Numbered from the stretch's first letter, positions 29,749-38,971 are shown. The stretch is DNA of 63,941 nt from a bacterium (Candidatus Blackallbacteria) CG13_big_fil_rev_8_21_14_2_50_49_14 (GCA_002783405.1 PFGG01000083.1:1-63941); one strand, 5' to 3'. The notes: a model not told the origin generated them from the letters alone. Numbers and translations are program-made.

Positions 29749-31503
29749 ATGCAGCCCAATACAAATCCAACCCCTTATCTTGCGGGACTTTCCCGTGAAC
29801 TGATCCGTATCCAGACCCGTGGCATTGGCATGATGGGTTATGGCATGTTACATAACCGTGCCGAAGGCATGGCCTCTGATCTGTTCGTCAGAGCCTGCAG
29901 CCTGGTTGATCAGGCCGGCCACCGCCTGGTTTTCGTCAATGCCGAAATCTGTTTTATTACCCTCGCGATTCGCTCTGCGGTTTTAGATAATCTGCAGCAA
30001 CGTGCCCCAGAAGCTGACGTGCGCGAAGAAAATCTGGTTCTGACTGCGCAGCATACCCACAGCGCGCCCGGTGGGTATTCGCATTATTTTTTCTATAATG
30101 TGACCATTCCTGGCTTTCAGCCTGAAGTTTTTGAGGCCATCGTCGCGGCGATTGTCGAGGCCGTACTCAGCGCCATCGCCCATGAGGCCCCCGCTGAATT
30201 GGAATATGTGCATGGCGCTTTCCCTGCAGAGAAGGAAGTGGGCTTTAACCGCTCGCTCACTGCCTATAACCAGAACCCCGAAGTCAAAAAATACAGCCCC
30301 TATGAAACCCATCTCGCCATAGATCGGCAAATGTACCTGCTGCGGGTACTTTCACCCGCAGGAAAACTGCGCGGCGTGCTCAATTGGTTTGGTGTACATG
30401 CCACCAGTATTGGGCCCGATAACTGCCGCATTTCTTCTGATAACAAGGGCTATGCCGCCCGCTATCTTGAGCAGAAATTCCACCAGGCCAGTCAAGACAC
30501 AGAATTTGTCGGCATTTTTGCCCAAGGTGCAGCGGGAGACGTCTCGCCCAATTTTTATGGCAAGGGCTTGAATTGGCCCAAAGGCAAGTTTGAAGACGAT
30601 TTTGAATCGGCCCGCTACAATGGCCGCTTACAGTATGAGCAGGCCCTCAGCCTACTCGAAAAACCCGGCAAGCGTTTATCCGGTGAGCTGCACAGCGAAA
30701 TGGTCTATGCCGATTTTTCAAAAATCGACTGCGATCCCCAGTTTACAGGCGGAAAGACGGGCTGCCATACAGCCCCGGCAGCCCATGGGGTTGCCTTTTT
30801 TAAGGGCACAGCCATTGATGGCAAAGGGGTCAGTGATTTGGCCGGAAGTCTGCTCTCAGCGCTTTCACGCAATTTACGCAAATCTGAAATCAAAAAAGCC
30901 AAAGCGGTTTCAAACGAGCAAACAGACAAGATTTTAGCCAAATACCAGGCCCAAGACCCCAAAGAGATTTTGATTGATGGCGGAGAACGCCGTTTTTTGG
31001 GCATCTCGGAATTAAAAAACCTGCCTGTTCCCGATTTTCTTGAGCCGGTAATCGCTGAACTGAAACGTCTGCATCGGATTGGGGCGATTGAAGAGCATTC
31101 CTGGGTGCCTCAAGTCTTGCCCGTGCAGGTGGCCCAAGTAGGGGAAATCTGTATTGCTGCGGTGCCGGGAGAAATCACCACCGTAGCGGCCCAGCGCTTG
31201 CGTGCCAGCCTTGAACATGAACTCAAACCCTTGGGCATTGAGACCACGATTGTCTCAAGCTATGCCAATGCCTACCAAGGCTATATTTCAACGGCTGAAG
31301 AGTATCAGATTCAGAATTATGAGGGCGGCCACACGATTTTTGGCAAATGGACGCTTGCCGCTTTTCAAACCGTGTTTAAACAGCTCGCGATCGCCTTGAA
31401 AAGTTCAGCAGCAGAGGCCCAGCTCGATAAAGACCTGAGACCGCCCGTTTTTTCTGAGCGGGAACTGGCCCTGCGAACCTATTCTGAGAAAGCCACCTCG
31501 TGA
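29749..31503 (+). CDS. neutral/alkaline ceramidase family hydrolase
   Basis: A 584-residue protein of the Ceramidase_alk family (amide hydrolysis of ceramide to sphingosine and fatty acid). Visible are GIGMMGYGM near the N-terminus, the zinc-binding TAQHTHSAPGG, FGVHATSI, and QGAAGDVSPNF with the catalytic-type Ser. Known bacterial ceramidases are secreted and longer (about 650 residues or more); here no signal peptide is visible, and the C-terminal Ig-like domain seems reduced. The stop overlaps the GTG of the PLP-enzyme gene (GTGA), so the two products are co-made. Confidence 0.85.
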   Translation: MQPNTNPTPYLAGLSRELIRIQTRGIGMMGYGMLHNRAEGMASDLFVRACSLVDQAGHRLVFVNAEICFITLAIRSAVLDNLQQRAPEADVREENLVLTAQHTHSAPGGYSHYFFYNVTIPGFQPEVFEAIVAAIVEAVLSAIAHEAPAELEYVHGAFPAEKEVGFNRSLTAYNQNPEVKKYSPYETHLAIDRQMYLLRVLSPAGKLRGVLNWFGVHATSIGPDNCRISSDNKGYAARYLEQKFHQASQDTEFVGIFAQGAAGDVSPNFYGKGLNWPKGKFEDDFESARYNGRLQYEQALSLLEKPGKRLSGELHSEMVYADFSKIDCDPQFTGGKTGCHTAPAAHGVAFFKGTAIDGKGVSDLAGSLLSALSRNLRKSEIKKAKAVSNEQTDKILAKYQAQDPKEILIDGGERRFLGISELKNLPVPDFLEPVIAELKRLHRIGAIEEHSWVPQVLPVQVAQVGEICIAAVPGEITTVAAQRLRASLEHELKPLGIETTIVSSYANAYQGYISTAEEYQIQNYEGGHTIFGKWTLAAFQTVFKQLAIALKSSAAEAQLDKDLRPPVFSERELALRTYSEKATS

Positions 31504-32693
31504 GTGAGCGTTCCTATGCGGTCTGGCAGGATTGGTTTAGAGCTCAGTCGCTGCCCTTGGCCTGGATAGATCTCGACGCCCTCGATCAGAATATTCAGGC
31601 CCTTTGCAAACGGGCCGGAAAGCTGCCGATTCGCATCGCCACCAAATCGATTCGGGTCAGATCGGTTTTAGACTATCTGCTGGCCGCCTCTCCCCAAATT
31701 CAGGGCTTGATGACCTACAGTGCGGCCGAAACCGCCTGGTTGGCAGAGGCAGGTTTTGACGATTTGCTTTTGGCCTATCCCAGCACCGATGCTGTAGCTT
31801 TGCGCAGGATCGCAGCACAAATTCGCAAGGGCAAAACCATTCGCCTGATGATCGATTCCCTGGCCCATGCTGAGCGTTTAGAAACGCTGGGGGCGTCTGA
31901 AAACTGCATTTTCAATCTCTGTTTGGACATTGATATGTCAGTCGATTACCCAGGGCTGCATTTTGGCGTCTGGCGCTCACCCCTGACCCAGGCAGAACAG
32001 GTGAAAGCGCTTGCTCAGGAAATTTTAAAACGGCCCCATTTAGAGCTCGATGCCTGCATGGGCTATGAAGCCCAGATTGCCGGAGTGGGCGATGCCCAAA
32101 AAGGGCTGGGGGCCAAAAATTTTGTTATTCGCAAACTCAAGGCCCAGAGCATTCCCACCCTACAGGCCAGACGGGCGGCTGTCAAAAACGCCCTGGAAAC
32201 CCTGGGCATTGAGCTTAAGCTCTTCAATGGGGGCGGCACGGGCAGCCTGGAAAGCACAGTCCAAGACCCCAGCGTCACAGAAGTGACCGTGGGTTCGGGC
32301 TTTTATGCTCCAGGGCTTTTCGATCTCTATGCGGATTTTAAACACCAACCCGCAGCCGGTTTTGCCTTGCCCCTGGTCAGAATTCCTGTGCCCGGCATGA
32401 TCACCTGTTTTTCAGGGGGCTATATTGCCTCAGGCAGTATCGGCAAAGAAAAATTACCTTTGCCCTTTTCTCCGCCGGGTCTGCACTTGCTTGAGAATGA
32501 AGGGGCTGGTGAAGTCCAGACTCCTTTGCGCTATTCAGGCCCTGAAAAACTGCAACCAGGAGATGCCATCGTCTTCCGACATGCCAAAGCGGGGGAACTG
32601 ATGGAGCGCTTTAACCAGGTAGGCCTTTACCGGAGCACAGGGAAAATCAAAGACGTTCCAAGTTACCGTGGAGAGGGCCAATGTTTCGGATAA
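31500..32693 (+). CDS. DSD1/D-threonine-aldolase-type PLP enzyme (amino acid deaminase/aldolase)
   Basis: A 397-residue fold-type III PLP enzyme. An N-terminal alanine-racemase-like barrel begins LAWIDLDALDQNI, with the PLP lysine in RIATKSIR (Lys49) and FNGGGTGSLE for phosphate binding. The C-terminal domain contains GSGFYAPGLFD and the metal-site-like PGLHL and VFRHAKAGELME segments of D-serine dehydratase-like proteins. The reaction on its natural substrate is unknown. The GTG start overlaps the ceramidase stop by 4 bp, so a role in handling an amino-alcohol or amino-acid released from a lipid is plausible inference. Confidence 0.82.
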   Translation: MSERSYAVWQDWFRAQSLPLAWIDLDALDQNIQALCKRAGKLPIRIATKSIRVRSVLDYLLAASPQIQGLMTYSAAETAWLAEAGFDDLLLAYPSTDAVALRRIAAQIRKGKTIRLMIDSLAHAERLETLGASENCIFNLCLDIDMSVDYPGLHFGVWRSPLTQAEQVKALAQEILKRPHLELDACMGYEAQIAGVGDAQKGLGAKNFVIRKLKAQSIPTLQARRAAVKNALETLGIELKLFNGGGTGSLESTVQDPSVTEVTVGSGFYAPGLFDLYADFKHQPAAGFALPLVRIPVPGMITCFSGGYIASGSIGKEKLPLPFSPPGLHLLENEGAGEVQTPLRYSGPEKLQPGDAIVFRHAKAGELMERFNQVGLYRSTGKIKDVPSYRGEGQCFG

Positions 32694-34122
32694 ATGCCCC
32701 CTTAGCACCGTGATCAATCTCAAACCCTTACGCAGCAAACAGTTTCCGCGTATTTTTCTTGATTTGCTGATGCTTTTTCTTGCGGTGGTGCATCTCGTGC
32801 TCTTGGTATTTGACAGCACCTATCTCCATTTTCGCAATCTCTATTATTACTATCTGCCCACCGTTGTCAAACAGTATGATCAGGTCAAAGGCATCACCCC
32901 CCACCAATTTACAAGCGAATACCTGGGGCTTGCCAGCGAGTATTTTAATGCCTGTCGCAGCACGGGACAGGTCGATCGCAGCTTGCAAAACCGGCTGATT
33001 GAACGCTCCGATCAGATGATCGAAGAAAATCCTTTCGAAAGAGCGGGTCAAACTGGCCAGCTTGAAACCGTCAAAGAGAATATCCGGCGCTTTACAGGCA
33101 TAAAAACCAGTTCTAAAAAAGCCTTTCGAAGCTTTTGGTCGGAGGGCTGTGCCCGCCTTGAACTGCGTGAGAATTTTTACCACCGCCGTGTGGCGCGCTA
33201 TATCCAGACCAATTTCTGGCGTGCGATTGATACCAACGGCCAACCCGTCGATTGGTTTGTAGGGGTTGATTTGGGTTTTATTCTGATCTTTTTGCTGGAA
33301 TTTTTAATCTCCTGGATTTTGGCTGTGCGCAGAATGGGAAGTGATCAAAAAATTCTCTTCCCGCTTTACCATTGGTATGATCTGGTCAGCTGTATTCCCC
33401 TGCGGGAATTCCGCTATTTAAGACTTTTGAGAATTCTGACAATCTATTTTCGCCTGATTCAATCTGAAATTATTCAAATCAAAGATCACCCACTCTATCT
33501 GCGTTTTGTCAAATACCAGAAAATAATCCTTGAAGAAATTTCTGATCAGGTCGCAATCAATATCCTCAGCAATATTCAGGCCAAAACCCGCTTGGGTACC
33601 AATCGGGAAATGCTCGAAGAAACGCTGAAATCTTACCGCCACGAAATTCAGGAAGTGATTTTGCTCAATTTGCAAAAGTTCAGGGTTTCGACCTTTCATA
33701 CCCGAGGCGATCAGATCAGTGAAATTATCAGCTCACTGCTCTGGGAAAGCATACAGGCCAGCAGCGATTACAAGCGTCTGCGCCAGATTCCGCTGGTCAA
33801 AGAGGCTGTCGATCAGGCCCTCAATCCTGCCCGTCTCGAACGGGTGGTGGGCGAAAGCCTTGCGCATTTCCTGGCTTCACTCGACCACACCCTCAAAAGC
33901 CCTGAAATGACAGATTTTCTCAGTCAATTGATCAGCGATATAATCGACGAAGTGATTTTGATTCTTGAAGACGAACGCATCCAGGTGCTGATGGAAGATA
34001 TCAACCTGAAAGTGCTTGAAGAATTGAAAAAAAGCAGTACCGCCAAAATCTGGAAAACCTTCCCCGCAGGATCGGGTCAAAGCCCGCGTCAGACCCAACC
34101 TTTAAACGATCCAAAAAACTAA
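32668..34122 (+). CDS. ion-channel-like membrane protein with long cytoplasmic helical tail
   Basis: Up to 484 residues from a GTG at 32668, which overlaps the previous gene by 26 bp; a GTG at 32710 is an alternative. Membrane segments are seen at about 30-50, 205-225 and 240-250 (LGFILIFLLEFLISWILAV), then YDLVSCIPLREFRYLRLLRIL, an Arg-every-third pattern like the S4 helix of voltage-gated channels. No pore-selectivity motif is visible. The remaining 200 residues are helical and acidic. It could be a channel-derived mechanosensor or an orphan voltage-sensor protein. It is co-oriented with, and overlaps, the ceramidase-PLP pair. Confidence 0.65.
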   Translation: MERANVSDKCPLSTVINLKPLRSKQFPRIFLDLLMLFLAVVHLVLLVFDSTYLHFRNLYYYYLPTVVKQYDQVKGITPHQFTSEYLGLASEYFNACRSTGQVDRSLQNRLIERSDQMIEENPFERAGQTGQLETVKENIRRFTGIKTSSKKAFRSFWSEGCARLELRENFYHRRVARYIQTNFWRAIDTNGQPVDWFVGVDLGFILIFLLEFLISWILAVRRMGSDQKILFPLYHWYDLVSCIPLREFRYLRLLRILTIYFRLIQSEIIQIKDHPLYLRFVKYQKIILEEISDQVAINILSNIQAKTRLGTNREMLEETLKSYRHEIQEVILLNLQKFRVSTFHTRGDQISEIISSLLWESIQASSDYKRLRQIPLVKEAVDQALNPARLERVVGESLAHFLASLDHTLKSPEMTDFLSQLISDIIDEVILILEDERIQVLMEDINLKVLEELKKSSTAKIWKTFPAGSGQSPRQTQPLNDPKN

Positions 34123-34281
34123 AATTCAACTGTATATTTCGCTTGATTTTTGTATACAAAAAAGATACAATAAATATACAGGCTTATACAGATTATTTCA
34201 ACTCAATAAAAGCCTTAATTCATTAAAATAAAGCTCATTCTCTGAATTCGTTCAAGGTCTGAGTGACGGAGATTTTCTGAA

Positions 34282-34563
34282 GTGCGCATACAAAAACGCA
34301 TACATCCTGATCAAGGCTATTTTACAAGCCTGCAAAGCTGCTCATGCCCAGATTTTCGCTTTCGAGGCGGATCCTATCGTTCGGCAGACAAACAGTGTTG
34401 TAAACATATCCGCCGTCTGGAACAGGAAATCACCTATTTCAATTCTGGCTGGAATCACTACGCCAAAGCCTGGCTTTGCCTTTGCCATGTCTTTGAAACT
34501 GAGGAAGACTGTCCTCATATTCAAGCCCTGTGCGCTGAGCAGAATCAGGCCCTCGCCCAATGA
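34282..34563 (+). CDS. small SWIM-type zinc-finger protein
   Basis: A 93-residue protein with CSCPDF (Cys20, Cys22) and CCKHIRRL (Cys40, His42), the CxC...CxH pattern of the SWIM zinc finger, a DNA- or protein-binding module. Five further Cys residues follow (WLCLCHVF, DCPH, LCAE), possibly a second site. It is 42 bp upstream of the Rad52-family gene in the same direction. SWIM proteins act with recombinases in other organisms, so partnership is plausible. A T-rich 160-bp gap upstream probably holds the promoter. Confidence 0.7.
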   Translation: MRIQKRIHPDQGYFTSLQSCSCPDFRFRGGSYRSADKQCCKHIRRLEQEITYFNSGWNHYAKAWLCLCHVFETEEDCPHIQALCAEQNQALAQ

Positions 34564-34604
34564 TTTCAAATTTTCTATTATCTATTTAAAATGAGGTATT
34601 CCGA

Positions 34605-35342
34605 ATGCGTGTAAATCAAGATGCTTTGTTGGCCCTGCGTCAAGAAATTCCCTATAAGTGGAAAGTGCAAACGGCCCGGAGTTGGGGCTGTGAATGCGTG
34701 GCCTATATTGACGCCCGGCAGGTTATGGATCTGCTCGATGAGGTCGTGGGGCCAGAAAACTGGCAAGACCATTACCGTGAAGTGGCTGGCAAGATTTATT
34801 GTGATCTCTCGATTTTGATTGAAGACGAATGGATTACCAAATCTGACTGTGGCACCGCCTCGCATTTTGAGGCTGACAAAGGTCAGGCCAGCGATGCCTT
34901 TAAACGGGCCGCCGTCAAATGGGGGATTGGCCGCTTCCTGTATCAACTGGGCACCGTGCGCACCAAATCGCTTGAAATTGGCAAAGACGATCGTGGCAAC
35001 CCCCGCTTTGGCCCCGCCGATGAACAGAGCCAACGGATTTACAATCTGACAGGCTATATTCACAGCATGCAGACCCGCAAAAAACAAAACCTTGAACCGC
35101 TTAAAAAGCAGGCTGCCGCGAACAAACCCGTAACCCCAAGCGTTGAACCTGCCACCCAGCCCCAACGCGATGAAATTCGCATGCTCTGCGAATCTCTGGG
35201 CTGGTCTGGAAGTGAATTCAGCAAATACCTGCATGCCCGTGAAATTCGCTGGAAAGATCTGAACCGTGAACAGGCTGCACGCTTGATCAACACCCTGGAA
35301 AATCAGGTGAGCACTGAAAACAAGCTCTTCAGCAAAATCTAA
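34605..35342 (+). CDS. Rad52/Rad22-family single-strand annealing protein
   Basis: A 245-residue protein. Residues 1-150 match the Rad52_Rad22 domain: KVQTARSWG, YIDARQVMDLLDEVVGPENW, DCGTASHFEADKGQASDAFKRAAVKWGIGRFLYQL. Such proteins anneal complementary single strands, and in bacteria they are mostly of phage origin. A linker follows, then a C-terminal helical domain (PQRDEIRMLCESLGW onward) like the tails of such recombinases. No other phage gene is nearby, so it is either domesticated or a remnant. It ends at a clear terminator. Confidence 0.88.
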   Translation: MRVNQDALLALRQEIPYKWKVQTARSWGCECVAYIDARQVMDLLDEVVGPENWQDHYREVAGKIYCDLSILIEDEWITKSDCGTASHFEADKGQASDAFKRAAVKWGIGRFLYQLGTVRTKSLEIGKDDRGNPRFGPADEQSQRIYNLTGYIHSMQTRKKQNLEPLKKQAAANKPVTPSVEPATQPQRDEIRMLCESLGWSGSEFSKYLHAREIRWKDLNREQAARLINTLENQVSTENKLFSKI

Positions 35343-35354
35343 TCCTGAAAGCTC

Positions 35355-35388
35355 AATCTGGGAAAGAGATCTGCTTTCCCAGATTTTT
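35355..35388 (+). terminator. rho-independent terminator after the Rad52-family gene
   Basis: AATCTGGGAAAG and CTTTCCCAGATT form a 12-bp stem with a 7-nt loop, followed by TTT. It terminates the SWIM-Rad52 unit. Confidence 0.85.
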
Positions 35389-35403
35389 GCATTCAGCCTT
35401 GCT

Positions 35404-35721
35404 TCAGCCCAGTAAAAGTTCTGTCTCTGGCTGCCAAAGAAAGCGCTTCAAATCACACTTTCCCGCTTCAAAAACAATACCTTCGGCTTCCAAACGGGCC
35501 ATTTGCAAGTCACCGACGCCCAACTTCCAGGTAGAGACTTCTCCCTGGGCATTGAGCACCCGATGCCAGGGCAAGGCATCCTCCTGGCTGGCACGCAGAA
35601 TTGTTCCCACTTGTCGGCTGGCCCTGGGATGTCCTGAGAGGGCGGCAATTTGGCCATAGGTGGCGACTCTGCCAGCCGGAATCCGTTTGACCCAGGTTTT
35701 GACCTGCTCAGACCAGCTCAT
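35404..35721 (-). CDS. alkyltransferase-like (ATL) DNA-binding protein
   Basis: A 105-residue member of the MGMT/Ogt C-terminal domain. The active-site PCHRV of O6-alkylguanine transferases is PWHRV here (Trp52), which defines the ATL family: such proteins bind O6-alkylguanine, flip it and recruit nucleotide excision repair, but do not transfer the alkyl group. GRVATYGQIAALSG and ASRQVG (recognition helix and Arg finger) are present. Its ATG overlaps the stop of the upstream 380-residue gene by 4 bp. Confidence 0.9.
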   Translation of the reverse strand: MSWSEQVKTWVKRIPAGRVATYGQIAALSGHPRASRQVGTILRASQEDALPWHRVLNAQGEVSTWKLGVGDLQMARLEAEGIVFEAGKCDLKRFLWQPETELLLG

Positions 35722-36860
35722 GCCGGCAACGAAATCCAGGGACTCAATAATTGAATCAGTTTTTTAATTTCTTTGCGATGGGGAGAATCCGCTGCTTCTG
35801 ATAAAAGGGTTTGCAGATATTCCGCTTTGGTTTTGAGCGGGTTCAGAAGAGCTTCCAAGCCAATCCGAAAGCGCTCATGAACCTGCAAATGCAATTGATC
35901 AAGTTTCGCTTGGGAATATTTTTGATTCTGCCAGAGGGTTTCAGAAAAATCTGCGAGTAAATTTTTCTTTTCTTTCAATTTTGCTTCCTGAGCTAAAATT
36001 AGCTGATTCAAAGCAAAATCTAAATTTTCAAAAATTTTGGCAAAGGCGCGAAAGAGTTCAAGAACATCGGGGGAGTTTGGCGTGGGAGCCAGCTCCAGAT
36101 TTTCTTCAAGCGCATTGGCAAGTTGAATCAAGGCCTCAGCTTCGGCACTGAGCCCCCAGGCAGGAGCTGCGGGCGAATCCTGACCAGGATTTTCTTCAAG
36201 CCCCTGAAGGGAAGATGCCCTTTGATTTTTCTGGGCCTGCAAACCTTTTTGCAGGGCTTGTATCCAGGAACTGGGAAAATCTGGATTGTTCAGGCTTTCA
36301 AGCCAAGCTTCTGCCTGCTGAACATTGGGAAGCGTCGAGCGCATCTGTTCTAAAACAGTGGCTGCCAAAGGGGCCAGAGCTTGGTGATTGGTTTGCAGAC
36401 TGGAAAGATCCAAAAGACTGCGGGCCTGCACAAAGGTCTCCATCAAGCGTTCGGGATTTAAAGCCTGAGGATCGATCCAAAGGGGGGCCTGAGAGGTTTC
36501 TATTTTCAAACGGGTCGCTTGGTTGGGGGCAATCCCGTATTCAGACTTGAGCGTGGCAAGTAAATCTTCAACTTCTTTGACAAAGGTCTGCGCACCTTGC
36601 AGATTGGTTTCTGCATTTTGCAAGGCTTGAAGTAGATGGGCCTGATTCAGATGTTCCATGCCAATTTCAAGCGCTGAAGAATCTTCTTCGGCTTGAATAT
36701 ACAATTTGGCAGAAAGCCAGTCAGTAGGCCTTAAAACCTCTTGAACCCAATTTTCATGAATCGGGTCTTCTGATTTGACTGCTGGCATGGTTGCAGAAAT
36801 TTGACCCATGTTTTGATTCTGCGGGATGATGGGGGTTTCATGTAATTCTGTAAGTTTCAT
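35718..36860 (-). CDS. hypothetical helical protein upstream of the ATL gene
   Basis: A 380-residue, Gln/Leu/Ala-rich, mostly helical soluble protein with no signal peptide and no recognised domain. Coiled-coil potential is strongest at about 75-110 and 280-350. The first 45 residues look disordered (PIIPQNQNMGQ). The composition resembles the 207- and 710-residue proteins of the operon at 20998-24298, but no clear homology is visible by eye. It is translationally coupled to the ATL gene. Confidence 0.7.
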   Translation of the reverse strand: MKLTELHETPIIPQNQNMGQISATMPAVKSEDPIHENWVQEVLRPTDWLSAKLYIQAEEDSSALEIGMEHLNQAHLLQALQNAETNLQGAQTFVKEVEDLLATLKSEYGIAPNQATRLKIETSQAPLWIDPQALNPERLMETFVQARSLLDLSSLQTNHQALAPLAATVLEQMRSTLPNVQQAEAWLESLNNPDFPSSWIQALQKGLQAQKNQRASSLQGLEENPGQDSPAAPAWGLSAEAEALIQLANALEENLELAPTPNSPDVLELFRAFAKIFENLDFALNQLILAQEAKLKEKKNLLADFSETLWQNQKYSQAKLDQLHLQVHERFRIGLEALLNPLKTKAEYLQTLLSEAADSPHRKEIKKLIQLLSPWISLPA

Positions 36861-36928
36861 TCAAACTGCTCCTTGTGGAAAACTGAGCTTCCACATTACC
36901 TATACCCGAACTCAGCATAAAATAAGCA

Positions 36929-36968
36929 AAAAAAAGAAAAAAGCCCCCCTGGTTTAGCCAGAGGGGCT
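36929..36968 (-). terminator. rho-independent terminator of pgk-tpiA
   Basis: On the minus strand AGCCCCTCTGG and CCAGGGGGGCT pair around a short loop and are followed by TTTTTTCTTTTTTTT. It lies 6 bp after the tpiA stop. Confidence 0.9.
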
Positions 36969-36973
36969 GAATC

Positions 36974-37750
36974 CTAGATGCCAAATTGACGGGTTAAACG
37001 CACAAGCTCGGCGAAGGAAGCGGGGTCTAAACTCGCTCCCCCCACCAGCGCGCCATCGATATGGGGCTGCTGAATCTGGGCCTCAATCGTACTGGGTTTG
37101 ACACTTCCGCCGTAGAGCAAGCGGATTTTCGCAGCCGTGTCCTGGTTGTAGAGGCGGGCAAGATGGGCACGAATCAAGCCCAAAATCCGGTTGGCCTCTG
37201 CATCGTCACAGGTTTTGCCGGTGCCAATGGCCCAAATGGGTTCATAGGCAATCACCACGCGATCGGTATAGGAGGGAATCATTTGCACTCCTTGAAGCCC
37301 CAACTCCACTTGGCTTAGAATTTTGTCTTCAAAACCACCGGCTTCACGTTCAGTCAGGCTTTCACCGCAACAGAGGATCGGATTCAAACCCGATTTTAAG
37401 GCCAGGGCCACTTTGCGATTGACGATAACATCATTTTCCTGAAAGTATTCGCGCCTTTCAGAATGGCCAATCACCACATGGCTGCAGCCTTCCGCCAATA
37501 TCATCTGGGGTGAAATTTCACCTGTATAGGCGCCAGACTCTTCAAAATACATATTTTGTGCGCCGAGTTGTACCCGCGTTCCTTTCAAAGCCTGGTGAAG
37601 GCTTGTCAGGGCAGTAAAGGGAGCACAAATCACCATTTCAACAGCATCTTCCTGACGTGTTTCACTTGAAAGCGCTTCAGCGAAGGCCAAGGCCTCACTG
37701 CTCGTTTTATTCATTTTCCAATTTCCGGCCATCATGGGCTTACGTGACAT
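36974..37750 (-). CDS. tpiA: triosephosphate isomerase
   Basis: Interconverts glyceraldehyde 3-phosphate and dihydroxyacetone phosphate in glycolysis and gluconeogenesis. At 258 residues the length is normal. Substrate Lys in GNWKMN (Asn10, Lys12), catalytic His in IGHSERRE (about 97), catalytic Glu in YEPIWAIGTGKT (about 170) and the phosphate-binding YGGSV and GALVGGASL are all present. It starts 6 bp after pgk, giving a pgk-tpiA operon that ends at a strong terminator. Confidence 0.98.
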   Translation of the reverse strand: MSRKPMMAGNWKMNKTSSEALAFAEALSSETRQEDAVEMVICAPFTALTSLHQALKGTRVQLGAQNMYFEESGAYTGEISPQMILAEGCSHVVIGHSERREYFQENDVIVNRKVALALKSGLNPILCCGESLTEREAGGFEDKILSQVELGLQGVQMIPSYTDRVVIAYEPIWAIGTGKTCDDAEANRILGLIRAHLARLYNQDTAAKIRLLYGGSVKPSTIEAQIQQPHIDGALVGGASLDPASFAELVRLTRQFGI

Positions 37751-37756
37751 TGTGGT

Positions 37757-38971
37757 TTATCCTTTCAAGGTTTCTAATACAGCAACGCCGGGCAGGGTCT
37801 TGCCTTCTAAAAATTCTAGCGAAGCACCTCCCCCGGTCGAGACATGGGTAAATTGATCCGCCAGTCCCAATTTTTCAACCGCGGCCACAGAATCGCCACC
37901 GCCAACCACAGAAACCGCACCTTTTTGCGTTATCCGGGCCACAATTTTTGCAATCGCTTCAGTACCCGCCGCAAAGGGGGGATTTTCAAAAACACCCATC
38001 GGCCCATTCCAGAGCACGGTTTTGGCAGGTTCCAGAACGGCCTCAATTGCAGCGACAGAGTCAGGCCCAATATCCACACCACTCAATTCAGAAATATCTT
38101 CACCTGGGGCATGCAAATCCACGACCAGCGTGGCTTCAATGGCATCCACCCCCGTTGCCAGGACCGTATCCACCGGCAGAACAATCTGCTTATTGAGTGC
38201 TTTGGCCTGGTTGAGTAAGGCCAAAGCCGTCTCAAAGAGTTCGGGTTCGGTCAGAGATTTACCCACGGAGAGGCCTTGGGCAGCCAAAAAGGTATAGGCC
38301 ATGGCCCCGCCAATCACCAGGGCATCGACTTTGGGCAGGAGATTTTCCAAGACAGCCAGTTTAGAAGAAACCTTGGCTCCGCCAATAATCGCGACAAAGG
38401 GAGATTGAGCACTCTCTAACATGCCCCCCAAGGCATTCAGTTCTTTTTCCATTAAAAAGCCGGCATAGGCGGGCAGATAGGCTGCGACCCCTTCTGTGGA
38501 AGCATGGGCCCGGTGGGCGGTGCCAAAGGCATCATTGACATAGAAGTCGCCTAATTTCGCCAATTGGGCAGCAAATTCAGGATCATTGTCTGTTTCCTGG
38601 GCATAAAAGCGTGTGTTTTCAAGCAGCACCACAGGGGCCTGTGAGCCAGAAACGGCTTCTTCTACAGCTGTTCCAATGCAGTCATCAAGACAAAGCACCT
38701 CAAGCTCTAAAAGTTTAGCCAGATAATCACCTACAGGTTTCAGTCGAAAGGCATCCTGGGGTTTGCCTTTGGGTCGGCCCAAATGTGACATCAGAATCAC
38801 ACGGGAACCCGCATTCAATAAATAGCGCAGAGTAGGCAGAGCGGCACGGATACGCTGATCGTTGCTGACCTTCCCCTCTTTGATCGGCACATTGAAATCA
38901 ACACGAACCAAGGCGCGTTTCCCGCGAAAAAAATCAGGGTCAAGATTTTTTAAACTTACAAATTCAGGCAT
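37757..38971 (-). CDS. pgk: phosphoglycerate kinase
   Basis: Catalyses 1,3-bisphosphoglycerate + ADP to 3-phosphoglycerate + ATP. The 404 residues cover both lobes: RVDFNVP and SHLGRPKG (3-phosphoglycerate binding), the IIGGAKVSSKL nucleotide region, GGGDSVAAVEK, and the C-terminal STGGGASLEFLEG loop. A GGGAG ribosome-binding site precedes the ATG. First gene of pgk-tpiA; no gap gene is adjacent. Its promoter should lie in the 174-bp gap shared with the divergent chemoreceptor gene. Confidence 0.98.
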   Translation of the reverse strand: MPEFVSLKNLDPDFFRGKRALVRVDFNVPIKEGKVSNDQRIRAALPTLRYLLNAGSRVILMSHLGRPKGKPQDAFRLKPVGDYLAKLLELEVLCLDDCIGTAVEEAVSGSQAPVVLLENTRFYAQETDNDPEFAAQLAKLGDFYVNDAFGTAHRAHASTEGVAAYLPAYAGFLMEKELNALGGMLESAQSPFVAIIGGAKVSSKLAVLENLLPKVDALVIGGAMAYTFLAAQGLSVGKSLTEPELFETALALLNQAKALNKQIVLPVDTVLATGVDAIEATLVVDLHAPGEDISELSGVDIGPDSVAAIEAVLEPAKTVLWNGPMGVFENPPFAAGTEAIAKIVARITQKGAVSVVGGGDSVAAVEKLGLADQFTHVSTGGGASLEFLEGKTLPGVAVLETLKG

